Origin: Bradyrhizobium mercantei
Lineage (GTDB): Bacteria; Pseudomonadota; Alphaproteobacteria; Rhizobiales; Xanthobacteraceae
Assembly (NCBI RefSeq): GCF_001982635.1
Contig: NZ_MKFI01000002.1
Span: 671,313 to 735,312, forward strand
Direction of reading: 5' to 3'
DNA length: 64,000 nucleotides
Every line of letters starts with the position of its first letter. Position 1 is the stretch's first letter. Shown here in pieces: positions 33,994 through 43,368 of the stretch. The notes under the pieces were generated by a model. The model ran no database searches, was not told the origin of the DNA, and saw only the letters and a list, made by a program, of their open reading frames with translations. The position numbers and the translations under genes were made by a program.

Positions 33994-34074
33994 TTCCCGC
34001 TCCGACTCCATTTTGTTCGCAAGGAACGAATCGGAATCGGGCAAATCGGCTCGTACAACTTCCTAACAAGGCGT
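33994..34074. repeat. Repeat family B, copy 1
   Basis: CCGACTCCATTTTGTTCGC then GAACGAATCGGAATCG; the two parts form an imperfect hairpin. Followed by AAATCGGC and a CTAACAAGGCGTT tail. Other copies are at 37741, 37961 and 39999. Confidence 0.8.
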
Positions 34075-34106
34075 TGCCATGCGCAATGTCAGGGGCGATC
34101 GAGAGC

Positions 34107-34511
34107 TTACGCTTCCGCCGTCGCCAGGACCTTCGCCGATCCAGCGCCAGCCTTCGCGATAGGCCGGTTGTTGTCGTCGACCAGCACGACGCGCGGCTGA
34201 AACTTGCGCGCTTCATCGGCGTCGAAGCCCGCATAGGCGACGATGATGACCTTGTCGCCGGCCATCGCGAGCCGCGCGGCCGCGCCGTTGAGGCCGATGG
34301 TGCCCGATCCCGCCGGCGCCTCGATCACATAGGTCGAGAACCGCGCACCGGTATCGATGTTGTAGATGTCGACGCGTTCGTTGATGAGGAAGCCGGCGGC
34401 TTCGATCAGATTGCGGTCGATCGAGATCGATCCCTCATAATGCAAGTCAGCTTCCGTGACATGCGCGCGATGAATCTTGCCCTTCATCAAAGTCACTTGC
34501 ATCAAGGCCAT
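34107..34511 (-). CDS. panD: Aspartate 1-decarboxylase
   Basis: A 134-residue pyruvoyl enzyme making beta-alanine for pantothenate. The pro-enzyme cleavage site Gly-Ser in [10 protein letters not shown] is present, as are [15 protein letters not shown] and NGAAARLA, which contribute to the active site. An ATG three codons downstream (34502) matches the usual [13 protein letters not shown] start equally well. It stands apart from panB/panC. Confidence 0.93.
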   Translation of the reverse strand: MALMQVTLMKGKIHRAHVTEADLHYEGSISIDRNLIEAAGFLINERVDIYNIDTGARFSTYVIEAPAGSGTIGLNGAAARLAMAGDKVIIVAYAGFDADEARKFQPRVVLVDDNNRPIAKAGAGSAKVLATAEA

Positions 34512-34732
34512 CCCGTGTCGTTGCGTCGGAATTTTCCGCGCCGCCCATAACGGCGGGCCGCCCCGGCGTCAACGCCTTCCGGCCGCGCGCCTCGCATTGC
34601 CGCGGTGGATTTGTGCTGGAATCAGCGGTGGCGGCGGCCCGGAATCGCTCCGATCAGGATCGATCCGGGAATGAACGGCCTGCAGCGAAGGCCTTTCGGA
34701 GCAGGTTATTATTTATAGCCCCCCTCGTCCGC

Positions 34733-35029
34733 CTACTTGCTCGCGATCTCGTTCGCCGAGACCAGCACCACCTCGCCGTCGATGATCGGCTTTGCCACCT
34801 CGAAGAACCGCGCCACGGCCGGCGAATTGTTGTGCCGGTCCATCGCGGCCTTGTCGACATAGCGCTCATAGGTCGCGAACACGCAGGGATCCGAGATGTC
34901 CTGCGACACGTGATAACCGACGGTGGTCGGCTCGCTGGTCCGGACATGCTCGACGACATCGAGCAATGCCTGACGCATCGTCGCCTCGTGCCCCTTCTTC
35001 GCGCGGATGACCGCCGTGATCGTCAACAT
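34733..35029 (-). CDS. Antibiotic biosynthesis monooxygenase-domain protein
   Basis: A 98-residue dimeric alpha-beta barrel protein. ITAVIRAKKGHEATMRQALLD, GYHVSQDISDP, TYERYVDKAAMDRH and the final strand EVVLVSANE match the ABM family (YgiN-like quinol monooxygenases). It is 27 bp downstream of the PLP enzyme on the same strand, so the two may be co-transcribed. Confidence 0.85.
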   Translation of the reverse strand: MLTITAVIRAKKGHEATMRQALLDVVEHVRTSEPTTVGYHVSQDISDPCVFATYERYVDKAAMDRHNNSPAVARFFEVAKPIIDGEVVLVSANEIASK

Positions 35030-35056
35030 GCCTGCTCTCCTGCCCTGCGCATTTGC

Positions 35057-36340
35057 TCACACCCTGCTCAATGCCTGCGCGATGTCGGCGACCAGATCGG
35101 ACGGATGCTCGATCCCGATCGAGAGCCGGATCGTGGTATCGAGCACGCCGATCTTCTTCCTGATGTCGGCGGGCACACCGGAATGCGTCATCGTGGCCGG
35201 CAGGCTCGCGAGCGACTCGGTGCCGCCCAGGCTGACTGCGAGCTTGAAGATCTGCAAGCTGTTGAGGAATTTCTCCGCAGCCTCTTGCCCACCGACGATG
35301 TCGAAGGAGAAGGTCGAGCCGGCGCCGGAGCTCTGGCTCGCGAACACCCGCCCCGCAGGCGACGCCGCGTCGTGATGGCCGAGATAATGCACCGTCGCCA
35401 CCTTGGGATGGTCGCGCAGATAGTCGGCGACGATCCGCGCGTTGCGGTCGGCCTTTTCCATGCGCAAGCTCAGCGTCTCCAGTGAACGGCTGATCATCCA
35501 GCAGGAATGCGGATCGAGCTGCGTCCCGATCGCGCCGCGCAGCGCCTTGACGTCCTTCATCAGCCTCTTCGAGCCGAGCGCCGCGCCCGCGATCAGATCG
35601 GAATGGCCGCCGACATATTTGGTCAGCGAGTACAGCGACAGATCGGCGCCATGTTCGATCGGGCGCTGAAACACCGGCCCAAGCAGCGTGTTGTCGCAGG
35701 CGATGATCGGGGTAAAGCCCTGCGCCTTGCCGATCATGTCGGCGACGCGCCGCGTCAGCGCGATATCGACCAGGCCGTTGGTCGGATTGGCCGGCGTCTC
35801 GATGAAGATCATCGCCACCCGCCCCTTCTTCATTGCCTCCTCGGCCGCGGCACGGACGACGCGTTCGTCGAGGCCGTCGGCAAAGCCCACGGCGCCAATC
35901 GAGAACGCCGCTAGCGTTTTGGTGAACAGCGTCTCGGTGCCGCCGTAGAGCGGCTGCGAATGCAGGATCACGTCACCGGGCCGCGCGAAGGCGAACACCG
36001 TGGTCGAGATCGCCGACATGCCCGAGGAAAACAGCGCGCAGCTTTCGGTTCGCTCATAGATCGCAAGCCGGTCCTCGACGATCTCGCTATTCGGATGATT
36101 GAAGCGCGAATAGACCAGCCCTGCCCCCATGCCTTCTGGAGGCTCGCGGCGGCCCGCGACGAAATCGAAGAAGTCCTTGCCGTCCTCGGCGGTGCGGAAC
36201 ACGAAGGTCGAGGTCAGAAATACCGGCGGCTTGACGGCGCCCTCCGACAGTTGCGGATCGTAGCCGTAGTTCAGCATCTGGGTTTCCGGATGCAGCAGAT
36301 GGTTGCCTATGTGGGTTTTGGACGGAAACGGTTTTGTCAT
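35057..36340 (-). CDS. Cystathionine gamma-synthase-family PLP enzyme
   Basis: A 427-residue Cys/Met-metabolism PLP enzyme performing gamma-replacement or elimination on homoserine esters or cystathionine. [28 protein letters not shown] and the PLP lysine in [11 protein letters not shown] are all present. The ATG at 36340 follows CAGGAGA. The sequence is longer at the N-terminus than MetB/MetC, as in the O-acetylhomoserine sulfhydrylase-like subgroup. The exact reaction cannot be read. Confidence 0.9.
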   Translation of the reverse strand: MTKPFPSKTHIGNHLLHPETQMLNYGYDPQLSEGAVKPPVFLTSTFVFRTAEDGKDFFDFVAGRREPPEGMGAGLVYSRFNHPNSEIVEDRLAIYERTESCALFSSGMSAISTTVFAFARPGDVILHSQPLYGGTETLFTKTLAAFSIGAVGFADGLDERVVRAAAEEAMKKGRVAMIFIETPANPTNGLVDIALTRRVADMIGKAQGFTPIIACDNTLLGPVFQRPIEHGADLSLYSLTKYVGGHSDLIAGAALGSKRLMKDVKALRGAIGTQLDPHSCWMISRSLETLSLRMEKADRNARIVADYLRDHPKVATVHYLGHHDAASPAGRVFASQSSGAGSTFSFDIVGGQEAAEKFLNSLQIFKLAVSLGGTESLASLPATMTHSGVPADIRKKIGVLDTTIRLSIGIEHPSDLVADIAQALSRV

Positions 36341-36525
36341 GGCCGGTCTCCTGTTCGCGAGACCGCCGCGCCGGCGGCGATTCCCGGAATGATGGACCGA
36401 GCATACCCCAGCTTTATGCCATTCCGCCAAAGCACGGCATCAGGCAGTTCTGGATAACGGACGGCCGGCGTGCGCGCCCTGCGCCGCCGGCCGTCCGGAA
36501 ATCTCACGCGGCGGTGAAGACGCGG

Positions 36526-36786
36526 CTACCAGCCGCGATCCACATTGCGCACCTCGCCGGTTCGCGCGTCGACATCGACCTGCATCCAGCGGCCGAGCCG
36601 GTCGCGGCCCTCGACCTCCCACTCGTCGCCGAGGAACTGGGTGTTGGACACCGTCACGACACCGATACTGGTCGCGACGTCGAGCGCGGCTTCCATCGAG
36701 ATCTGGCTCCCGGAATCATAGGCCATCGCCGGCGTCGCGACCCCGATCGCAAGCGCCGCGATCGCGGGAATAATGAAGTTTCGCAT
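36526..36786 (-). CDS. PepSY-domain periplasmic protein
   Basis: An 86-residue protein with a signal peptide (IIPAIAALAIGVATPAMA) and one PepSY-type domain: ISMEAALDVATSIG, then EWEVEGRDRLGRWMQVDVDARTGEV. PepSY proteins are thought to modulate peptidases or bind envelope ligands. The ribosome-binding site GAGGAGTG is good. It stands alone. Confidence 0.82.
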   Translation of the reverse strand: MRNFIIPAIAALAIGVATPAMAYDSGSQISMEAALDVATSIGVVTVSNTQFLGDEWEVEGRDRLGRWMQVDVDARTGEVRNVDRGW

Positions 36787-36929
36787 GGTTCACTCCTCGT
36801 GGAACGGGATGTTATGCCGCATAAAACGAGCGGCGCACCCGATCAGTTCCGAAAGCAGGGATCGCGGAGCAGCGCGCAACTTCGGCAGTTGCGGCAATTT
36901 GGTGGCAGTTCCAGTTTCGTCAACGCGCG

Positions 36930-37679
36930 CTACTTCGCCTTGCGCGCGGCCTTCTTCCACATCCGGAATCCGCCCTCGAATGCGTTGGCGTTGTCGCCGA
37001 ACCTCACCTTGGGCGGCGGATTGTCGACCTTGTCGGCATTGCCGCCGCCGAGCACGATGTAATCGGGCTCCAGCGCGGCCGACAACCGCGCGATGACGTC
37101 GTCGACGCTCTTGCGCCATTTCTTCCGGCCGCGCCGCTCGAGGCCCGCGGCGCCGACATAGTCCTCGAACGTCTCGCCCTTGCGGTACGGCAAATGACCA
37201 AGCTCCATCGGCTCGTAAACGCCTTCGACGATCATCGCAGAGCCAAGCCCGGTGCCGAGGCCGAGGAACAGCATCCGGCCGCCCTGATAGCTGCCGATCG
37301 CCTGCATCAACGCATCGTTGACGACCTTGGTTGGCCGGCCGAACGCGCCGTGAAAATCGAAGCCGGCCCAGCCGCGGCCGAGATTGTGCGGCTCGGTCAG
37401 CGGACGGTTGTGAACCACGGGCCCGGGATAGCCGACCGAGATCACGTCATAGGACCAGTCCCTGGTCAACGCCTTGACCTGACGCACCATCTCGGTGGCG
37501 GACAGAGTTGGACCTGACTCGAACTCGCGCTTGGTGCGCTCCCTGTCGGTCATGACCTTCACATGCGTGCCGCCGATGTCGATCGTCAGCACCGTGCGAC
37601 GCGACGCGGGCCCTGTGGTCTTGCTGGCTGTCGTCTTTACCGTTCTCTTGGCCGTTCTCTTGGCTGCCTTCTTGGCCAT
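36930..37679 (-). CDS. ROK-family / polyphosphate glucokinase-like protein
   Basis: A 249-residue sugar kinase-like protein. The phosphate-1 motif TIDIGGTHVKVM follows a Lys/Ala-rich N-terminal tail (residues 1-25). SVGYPGPV, NDALMQAIG and FLGLGTGLGSAMI are the ROK and polyphosphate-glucokinase motifs. It probably phosphorylates glucose using ATP or polyphosphate. The basic tail is a common rhizobial variation and might bind polyphosphate. Family B repeats begin 61 bp upstream. Confidence 0.82.
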   Translation of the reverse strand: MAKKAAKRTAKRTVKTTASKTTGPASRRTVLTIDIGGTHVKVMTDRERTKREFESGPTLSATEMVRQVKALTRDWSYDVISVGYPGPVVHNRPLTEPHNLGRGWAGFDFHGAFGRPTKVVNDALMQAIGSYQGGRMLFLGLGTGLGSAMIVEGVYEPMELGHLPYRKGETFEDYVGAAGLERRGRKKWRKSVDDVIARLSAALEPDYIVLGGGNADKVDNPPPKVRFGDNANAFEGGFRMWKKAARKAK

Positions 37680-37740
37680 CGATCCGCTCTCTCTTGTGTG
37701 CTCCGAGTGGAGCAGAGAAACGCATTGCGCGCCACAGCCG

Positions 37741-37821
37741 CGTTCTGGGTCTGACTCCAATTTGTTCGCGCGGAACGAATCGGAATCGAAAAAATCGGCG
37801 CAGTCCAAGCCTTAACAAGAC
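37741..37821. repeat. Repeat family B, copy 2
   Basis: CTGACTCCAATTTGTTCGCG then GGAACGAATCGGAATCG, AAATCGGCGC and CTTAACAAGACGT, upstream of the ROK gene. Confidence 0.8.
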
Positions 37822-37960
37822 GTATGCATCAGCCGCATCCGCGCCACCAATGCTGTACCATGATGGGATTATCGCGCGCGACGCGCACTATCGCCGAACT
37901 GATCAGACACGTTGCGCGCAATTGCTTCTCGGATCGAGCGGCAGGCGGCGCGACGTGCGC

Positions 37961-38044
37961 GTTCCCCGTTCGACTCCATTTCGTTCGCGAAGAACGAATC
38001 GGAATCGAGAAAATCGGCGCGAGGCGATTCTTAACAACACGTTC
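37961..38044. repeat. Repeat family B, copy 3
   Basis: CGACTCCATTTCGTTCGCG then AGAACGAATCGGAATCGAG, AAATCGGCGCG and CTTAACAACACGTT. A half copy of another family (GTAGGGCGAATGAGCGCAAG) follows at 38071. The interval 37680-38142 shows no gene. Confidence 0.8.
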
Positions 38045-38142
38045 GCACGACTCCGATGCTACGACACTTTGTAGGGCGAATGAGCGCAAGCGTAATCCGC
38101 CATCCCTCCGCGACCTGAGCGCGGCAGTTGCGGTGCGCCGGT

Positions 38143-39081
38143 TCACCGCGCGCGCTTCGTGCGGCCCCGTTTGCTCCCGTGCGCCGCACGCCGGGTGAAC
38201 CGCCAGCCCTCCAGGTGATGCCACAGCGCGTCCGCGACCGGTCCGTGCGCATGCTGGCGATGCCGGATCGCCGCCAAAACTTCCTCGCGGCCCGGAAGAT
38301 TCGGTCCCGCGATGCTGATCAGCCGGCCATTCCTGAGTTCATCCTCGATCAGCCATGCCGGCAGATGGCCCCAGGCGAGACGATGCAGGATCAGCTCCTT
38401 TTTCATCGCCTGGTCCGGCACGGTACACTGATGAGCACCGTCGATCAGGAAGAAGTTCTCCGGCGACGTCCGCCGCGCCGTGTCGCGGATCACGCATTGC
38501 GTGAAGGGCCGCATCTGCTCCGGCGTGATCCGCTTCGTCCATGCGAACGGCAGAAACCCCGGCGCAACAACCGGCACCATGGCCGTGGTCGCGAGCTTGA
38601 TCTGTTCGAGGCGCGGATCCGACGGGTCGGCGCGATGAAACACCAGATCAGTCTCCCCGTCGATCAGGCGCTCGAGCGGTCCCCCGACAGCTTCATATTC
38701 CAGATGCAGCCGCGTATTGGGATATTTGGCGAAGAACCCCGAGAGCATTTGCAGGACAGGCGGCCGCGGGCACAGATCGCCGATGACGACACGCAAGACG
38801 ACTTCTTCGCCGCTGGCAAGCTGGTCCGCATAGTCTTGCAGCAGATCGAGTTCGCGCAGCGTCACCCGCGCACGCGCGTGAAACGTCCGCCCCGCCTCGG
38901 TCAGCCCGACGCGGTATCCGCTGCGATCGAACAGCGTGAGACCGAGCTGCTGCTCGAGCCGGGCGACCGCCGCGAACACCGATGGGTGCGACCGGTTCAG
39001 CGCCGTGCCGGCGGCCTGAAAGCTTCCCTTGGTCGCGACGGTGTCGAAGCAGCGCAAATCGTGGAGCTTGATCCGATCCAT
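38143..39081 (-). CDS. LysR-family transcriptional regulator
   Basis: A 312-residue regulator. The winged helix covers residues 1-60 (LHDLRCFDTVATKGSFQAA, SHPSVFAAVARLEQQLG) and an effector domain follows. The C-terminus is basic (RRAAHGSKRGRTKRAR). It is divergent from the interrupted pcaD homologue, 115 bp away, the arrangement expected for a PcaQ-like activator, though the identity is not proved. Confidence 0.88.
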   Translation of the reverse strand: MDRIKLHDLRCFDTVATKGSFQAAGTALNRSHPSVFAAVARLEQQLGLTLFDRSGYRVGLTEAGRTFHARARVTLRELDLLQDYADQLASGEEVVLRVVIGDLCPRPPVLQMLSGFFAKYPNTRLHLEYEAVGGPLERLIDGETDLVFHRADPSDPRLEQIKLATTAMVPVVAPGFLPFAWTKRITPEQMRPFTQCVIRDTARRTSPENFFLIDGAHQCTVPDQAMKKELILHRLAWGHLPAWLIEDELRNGRLISIAGPNLPGREEVLAAIRHRQHAHGPVADALWHHLEGWRFTRRAAHGSKRGRTKRAR

Positions 39082-39196
39082 TGTCCATAAATCCTACAGA
39101 GATTTGTTGATCTTAGTAATTTATCTCGTTGCACGCGAGCCCTAGCCTGCCTCAACGCGAAGCCATCGGCTTCCAGCAGAACAAGGGACCAGCGAG

Positions 39197-39997
39197 ATGA
39201 GCGGAAATCGACATTTCACGACCGGGGACGGCTGCCGGATTGCGTACCGGATCGACGGCCCCGCCGACCGGCCGGTGCTGGTGCTGTCGAACTCGATCGC
39301 CACGAACCTGCAGATGTAGGATCGCTCGGTGCCGGCGCTCGGCCGCTCCTTTCGCCTGCTCCGCTACGACACCCGCGGCCACGGCGGGTCGGACGCGCCG
39401 GTGGGCGCCTATTCGATGGATCGGCTCGGCCGCGATGTGGTCGAGTTGCTCGACGTCCTCAACATCGATCGGGCGCATTTCCTTGGTTTGTCGCTCGGCG
39501 GATTCATCGCGCAATGGCTCGGCATCTTCGCGCCTGAACGCATCGATCGCCTGATCCTCTCGAACACCGCGTCCTATCTTGCGTCAGAGCTGCATTTCGA
39601 CGACCAGATCCGCGCGGTGCTGGCAGCCCCGGACATGAATGGAATCGCAGACGGCTTCATGCGCAACTGGTTTCCCGCGACGATGCTGACCGGGCCGAAC
39701 GAGGTCGTCGACCAATTCCGCAACATGGTGCTCACCACTCCGCCGCGCGGCCTTGCCGGATGTTTCGCCGCACTGCGCGATGCCGACCTTCGCCGGACCA
39801 TCTCGCTGATCGCGGCGCCGACCCTGGTGATCGGCGGCGAGAGCGACGCTGTCACGCGCCCCAGTCACAGCGAAGCGACCGCGGCAACGATCGCCAATGC
39901 GAGGCTCATTCTGCTGCCCGGCGTCCACATCCTCAATGTCGAGCAGGCGGAGCGATTCAACAGCGAGGTTCTGGGCTTCCTGGAGTCCGCACCGTAA
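39197..39997 (+). pseudogene. pcaD: 3-oxoadipate enol-lactonase-like hydrolase with an internal stop
   Basis: The reading frame from 39197 encodes an alpha/beta hydrolase of the PcaD type: TGDGCRIAYRIDG, LSNSIATNLQM, then a TAG codon at 39317-39319, followed in the same frame by DRSVPALGRSFRLLRYDTRGHGGSD. Relatives have Trp (TGG) at that place, so one G-to-A change explains the stop. The rest is intact: GLSLGGF nucleophile, GESDAVT acid, GVHILN His. Internal starts after the stop would omit the first strands. It could be a recent pseudogene or a sequence error. Confidence 0.8.
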
Positions 39998-39998
39998 T

Positions 39999-40085
39999 CG
40001 TTCCCCATCCGACTCCATTTTGTTCGCAAAGAACGAATCGGAATCGAGCAAATCAGCGCGGGGCGAATCTTAACAACACGTTTGC
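39999..40085. repeat. Repeat family B, copy 4
   Basis: CCGACTCCATTTTGTTCGC, AAAGAACGAATCGGAATCG, AAATCAGCGCG, CTTAACAACACGTT. It begins right at the pcaD-like stop. Confidence 0.82.
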
Positions 40086-40107
40086 GGCTTCGACTCCGAT
40101 CGATTTT

Positions 40108-40223
40108 GTAGGGTGGGTTAGCCGAAGGCGTAATCCACCTTCCGAGCGGGAAAGATGGCGGGTTACGCGGAGCCTGTCATCGGGCCGCCCTATGGGCGGA
40201 CCCGTTGGCTAACCCGCCCTACG
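40108..40223. repeat. Palindromic repeat family F
   Basis: GTAGGGTGGGTTAGCCGAAG and inverted GTTGGCTAACCCGCCCTACG, with an inner hairpin GGGCCGCCCTATGGGCGGACCC. It extends into the 3' end of paiB. Half copies lie near 28690, 29325 and 38071. Confidence 0.8.
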
Positions 40224-40864
40224 CGATCACCCTCATATTCAAGCTCAGGCCGCAGCGCGCGCATCTTTCCGGCGAGCCTGCGGCTTGCCGTCTCCTTCGC
40301 ATGCGCCAGACGGTCGACGAGTGCGACATAGTCGGCGTCGCTCTTGTGCTGGTTGAGCTTCGACTGCCCTTCGATCACGTCGACGACAATATCAATCACC
40401 CTGATCGCCGACAGCATCTGTTCGCGCTTGGCGGGCTCCATCTGCGTGAGGTCCCAGGGCTGCTTGGGCAGCCGCGCCTCGGAGACTGCGAGCAGCGCGT
40501 CGCCGTGGCCGCGGTTCTCGCCGTGTTCGCGCAGATGCGCGACGCCGGACAGATGCACCGCCTCATAGAGCCAGGTCGAGACATTGTCGCGCGAGACATA
40601 CCAGTCGTTCGAGATATAGGCGTCGTCGCCGGAGACGATCAGCAGGAAGCGCCTGACGCCGTCGGCGAGCTCGACCAGCGGATTCTTCGCGGTGAGGTGG
40701 ATCTGCACGATCACCCGATCGTCGCGCCGCGCAATCACGAACGGCACATGCGACGCCCGCGGGCCCTGCGCATCGGCGGCGACGATGGCGCCGAAACCGC
40801 GCGCCGCGGCGAAGGCCAGCGCGCGGTCTTGCTCGATGCGAAACTGGGGACGGAGGATGTGCAT
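40190..40864 (-). CDS. paiB: PaiB-like FMN-binding negative regulator
   Basis: A 224-residue FMN-binding split-barrel protein. ASHVPFVIARRDD, HLTAKNP and AYISNDWYVSRDNVSTWLYEAVHL match PaiB, described as a negative regulator in Bacillus and often just an FMN protein. The last codons (GRVSQRVRP) are contributed by repeat F. It is a single gene. Confidence 0.85.
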   Translation of the reverse strand: MHILRPQFRIEQDRALAFAAARGFGAIVAADAQGPRASHVPFVIARRDDRVIVQIHLTAKNPLVELADGVRRFLLIVSGDDAYISNDWYVSRDNVSTWLYEAVHLSGVAHLREHGENRGHGDALLAVSEARLPKQPWDLTQMEPAKREQMLSAIRVIDIVVDVIEGQSKLNQHKSDADYVALVDRLAHAKETASRRLAGKMRALRPELEYEGDRVGRVSQRVRP

Positions 40865-40949
40865 GGCGGCGGCGCTCGCGGCTGGAGGGAGACGACCCAG
40901 CGAGGCTAGCGCAAGTTTCGCCGGAGATCACCGCCATGCACCGTCCGGC

Positions 40950-41195
40950 TCAGCAGATCATGGGATTGTCGCCGTGGTCGCAGACGCCGCCGGGCTGCTC
41001 CTGGGGCAGCGCCTCCGACTCCCCGAAGCGCGGCGCCGCCATGCGCGGAGGCCCACCGCTCCAGTGGCCGGCGGCAGCGGCATGGCCCTTTGCGAGTGCG
41101 TACAGGCCGGCCGCCGGGGCCTCGTGCGCCATGGCCGACGTCGTCAGCATGGCGAGCGCAATCAGGCCCGCCGCGACGTGCTTGATCCCAGTCAT
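40950..41195 (-). CDS. Small secreted protein, unknown
   Basis: An 81-residue protein with a clear signal peptide (VAAGLIALAMLTTSAMA). The mature part is short, Gly/Ala/Pro-rich and ends CDHGDNPMIC, where two Cys could pair. The ATG at 41195 follows AGGAGAAG. No family is recognised. Confidence 0.6.
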   Translation of the reverse strand: MTGIKHVAAGLIALAMLTTSAMAHEAPAAGLYALAKGHAAAAGHWSGGPPRMAAPRFGESEALPQEQPGGVCDHGDNPMIC

Positions 41196-41423
41196 CGAAC
41201 TTCTCCTGTTGAATTCAACAGGATGGCAGCATCTCGCCGGCCCGTTGAAGCGTTTTCGCTGCATCCATGACGAGCGGCGCCATCAGATTATTCCGCTGCG
41301 ACCCAGCTAATTTTCGGGTCCTGCGGTTCAGTTCGACACGTTCGGTTGATCGGAGCGTGAGCGGGCGGTGCCATCGGGATGGGTGGGGCGCGGCGATACC
41401 CATCAGTTCAGCCGGAGATCAGT

Positions 41424-41545
41424 GTCGTCCCGGCGAAGGCCGGGACCCATAACCACGAATGCTGATTGTTGCTCGATGCTCGAACGACGAGTCTCTCCCA
41501 CGACACCGGCCGCGGAGTATGGGTACCTGCTTTCGCAGGGACGAC
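41424..41545. repeat. Palindromic repeat family G
   Basis: GTCGTCCCGGCGAAGGCCGG and, inverted, TGGGTACCTGCTTTCGCAGG ending GACGAC, enclosing CCCATA arms. A half family D repeat lies just before it. The rest of 41196-41682 has no gene. Confidence 0.75.
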
Positions 41546-41682
41546 AAGTCGGGAGATCGCGGGCTCGGAACATCAAGGTCATCCCGACGAGGCCGCGCAA
41601 CGGCCATGTCCGCCGTTGAACTGGCGGCAACGGGCGGGTTACGCTGGCACCCATCTCACGCCCTCCCGCTGGAAGGATCACC

Positions 41683-41856
41683 ATGAACGGCAATCGATAT
41701 TATGGCGTCCGCGTCGAGGGCGCGAAATACGGCGTGGGGTTCGGCTCGGCGCTGGCGATCGCGATCTCCTACACCAAGAACCATTCGATCCTGTGGGCGA
41801 TCATCCACGGTATCCTGGGCTGGCTCTACGTGATCTACGCCGCGCTGTTCGGGTGA
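41683..41856 (+). CDS. Small membrane protein (57 residues)
   Basis: MNGNRYYGVRVEGAKYGVGF is followed by two hydrophobic stretches (SALAIAISY and ILWAIIHGILGWLYVIYAALF). GGAAGGATCACC is a good ribosome-binding site. It ends 10 bp before pdxY and may be cotranscribed. Its function is unknown. Confidence 0.7.
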   Translation: MNGNRYYGVRVEGAKYGVGFGSALAIAISYTKNHSILWAIIHGILGWLYVIYAALFG

Positions 41857-41866
41857 TGCAGCCAAC

Positions 41867-42724
41867 ATGACGGTCATCTCGATCCAGTCACAGGTCGCCT
41901 GGGGCCATGTCGGCAACAGCGCCGCAACCTTTCCGATCCAGCTCCACGGCATCGACGTCGTCGCCGTGCCGACCACGCTGCTGAGCAACCGGCCGGGCTA
42001 TCCGACCATCCGCGGCCGGGTGCTCGACGTGCAACTCGTCGCCGATCTCCTGCGCGGCATCGAGGAGCGCGGCGCGGTCGAGGGCGCGCGGATGATCCTG
42101 TCGGGCTATCTCGGTTCGGCCGACATCGCGATGGACCTCGCCGATTTCGTCGCCCGGGCCAAAGCGGCGAACCCGGCCCTGCTCTATTGCTGCGATCCCG
42201 TGCTCGGCGACCGCGACCGCGGCATGTTCGTGCGCTCGGACATTCCGCCGCAGGTGCGCGACCAGCTTTGTCCGCTGGCCGACATCATCACGCCGAACCA
42301 TTTCGAGTTCGAATTCCTCTGCGGCGCCCGCGTGACGACGATCGATGACGTCGTCGCGCAGGCGCGCACGCTGATGACGAAGGGACCGGCGACCATCGTG
42401 ATCACCAGCGCCGAGCTCGCGGGCACACCTGCCGATGAGATCGAGACGCTGGCGATCGAGCGCACCGCCGCCTGGCGCGTGCGTACGCCGCGGGTGCCGA
42501 TCAGCCCGTCCGGCACCGGCGACCTGTTCGCGGCGCTGTTCGTTGCGGCACGCGTGCGCGGCCTTGCGACGCCGGACGCGCTCAGCCACGCCGCGTCGGG
42601 CATCCACGGCGTGCTGGCACGCACGGCGCAGCGGGGAACCGAAGAAATGCGGATTGTCGAAAGCGCCGACGTGATGCTTGATCCGAAGCCGCGCTTCGCG
42701 GCGGTCGCTATCCCTGCATCCTGA
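41867..42724 (+). CDS. pdxY: Pyridoxal kinase
   Basis: A 285-residue PfkB/ribokinase-like kinase for B6 salvage. SIQSQVAWGHVGNSAATFPIQ at the start, DPVLGD, ITPNHFEFEFL and the anion-hole motif SPSGTGDLFAAL are the PdxY signatures. It heads a likely run pdxY-lysE-tRNA-binding protein with very short gaps. Confidence 0.93.
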   Translation: MTVISIQSQVAWGHVGNSAATFPIQLHGIDVVAVPTTLLSNRPGYPTIRGRVLDVQLVADLLRGIEERGAVEGARMILSGYLGSADIAMDLADFVARAKAANPALLYCCDPVLGDRDRGMFVRSDIPPQVRDQLCPLADIITPNHFEFEFLCGARVTTIDDVVAQARTLMTKGPATIVITSAELAGTPADEIETLAIERTAAWRVRTPRVPISPSGTGDLFAALFVAARVRGLATPDALSHAASGIHGVLARTAQRGTEEMRIVESADVMLDPKPRFAAVAIPAS

Positions 42725-42741
42725 CATCCCGGACATCTTGC

Positions 42742-43368
42742 ATGATCGAGATCACCACCCTCCTCACCTATGCTGCCGTCGTGCTCGGCCTGTTCCTGAT
42801 CCCCGGGCCGGCCGTGCTGCTGGTGCTGGCGCGTTCGGTCACCGGCGGGCCGCGCGTCGGCGTCGCGACCGGGTTCGGCATCGCGCTCGGCGACCTCGTC
42901 CACACCGCGATGGCGACGTTCGGCCTGTCAGCCGTGCTGATGACCTCGGCGCTGGCATTCTCGATCGTCAAATACGCCGGCGTGATCTACCTGATCGTGC
43001 TCGGTGTCCGCGCCCTGTTCGAGAAGAATGACGATCTACATCTGCCGGCGGCGCAGCCGGTTGATCCGCGGCGCGCGTTCCGGCAGGCGATCTGGGCGGA
43101 AATGCTCAATCCGAAGACCGCGCTGTTCTTCCTCGCTTTCCTGCCGCAGTTCGTCCATCCCGGCCACGGCTCGGCCGTCGCGCAGTTTGCGACCCTCGGC
43201 CTGATCTTCGTCGTGATGAGCGCGGCCTACACCTCGCTGCTCGCGCTTGCCGCCGGCCAGATCAGCCCGTGGATCAGGCGGCACCGCCGCATCGGGCAAT
43301 GGCAGGGCCGCGTGGTCGGCACGATCTATATCGCGCTCGGCGTCCGCCTCGCATTTCAGGAGCGCTGA
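42742..43368 (+). CDS. LysE/RhtB-family amino-acid exporter
   Basis: A 208-residue inner-membrane exporter with about six transmembrane segments. LFLIPGPAVLLVLARS near residue 20 and EMLNPKTALFFLAFLPQFV near 120 are the family motifs. It starts 17 bp after pdxY and its TGA overlaps the ATG of the next gene. Substrate is probably a neutral amino acid or analogue. Confidence 0.92.
   Translation: MIEITTLLTYAAVVLGLFLIPGPAVLLVLARSVTGGPRVGVATGFGIALGDLVHTAMATFGLSAVLMTSALAFSIVKYAGVIYLIVLGVRALFEKNDDLHLPAAQPVDPRRAFRQAIWAEMLNPKTALFFLAFLPQFVHPGHGSAVAQFATLGLIFVVMSAAYTSLLALAAGQISPWIRRHRRIGQWQGRVVGTIYIALGVRLAFQER

Noticed and set aside
32445..34058. A 537-codon minus-strand frame
   Set aside because: Antisense to the luciferase-like oxidoreductase and running through several repeats.
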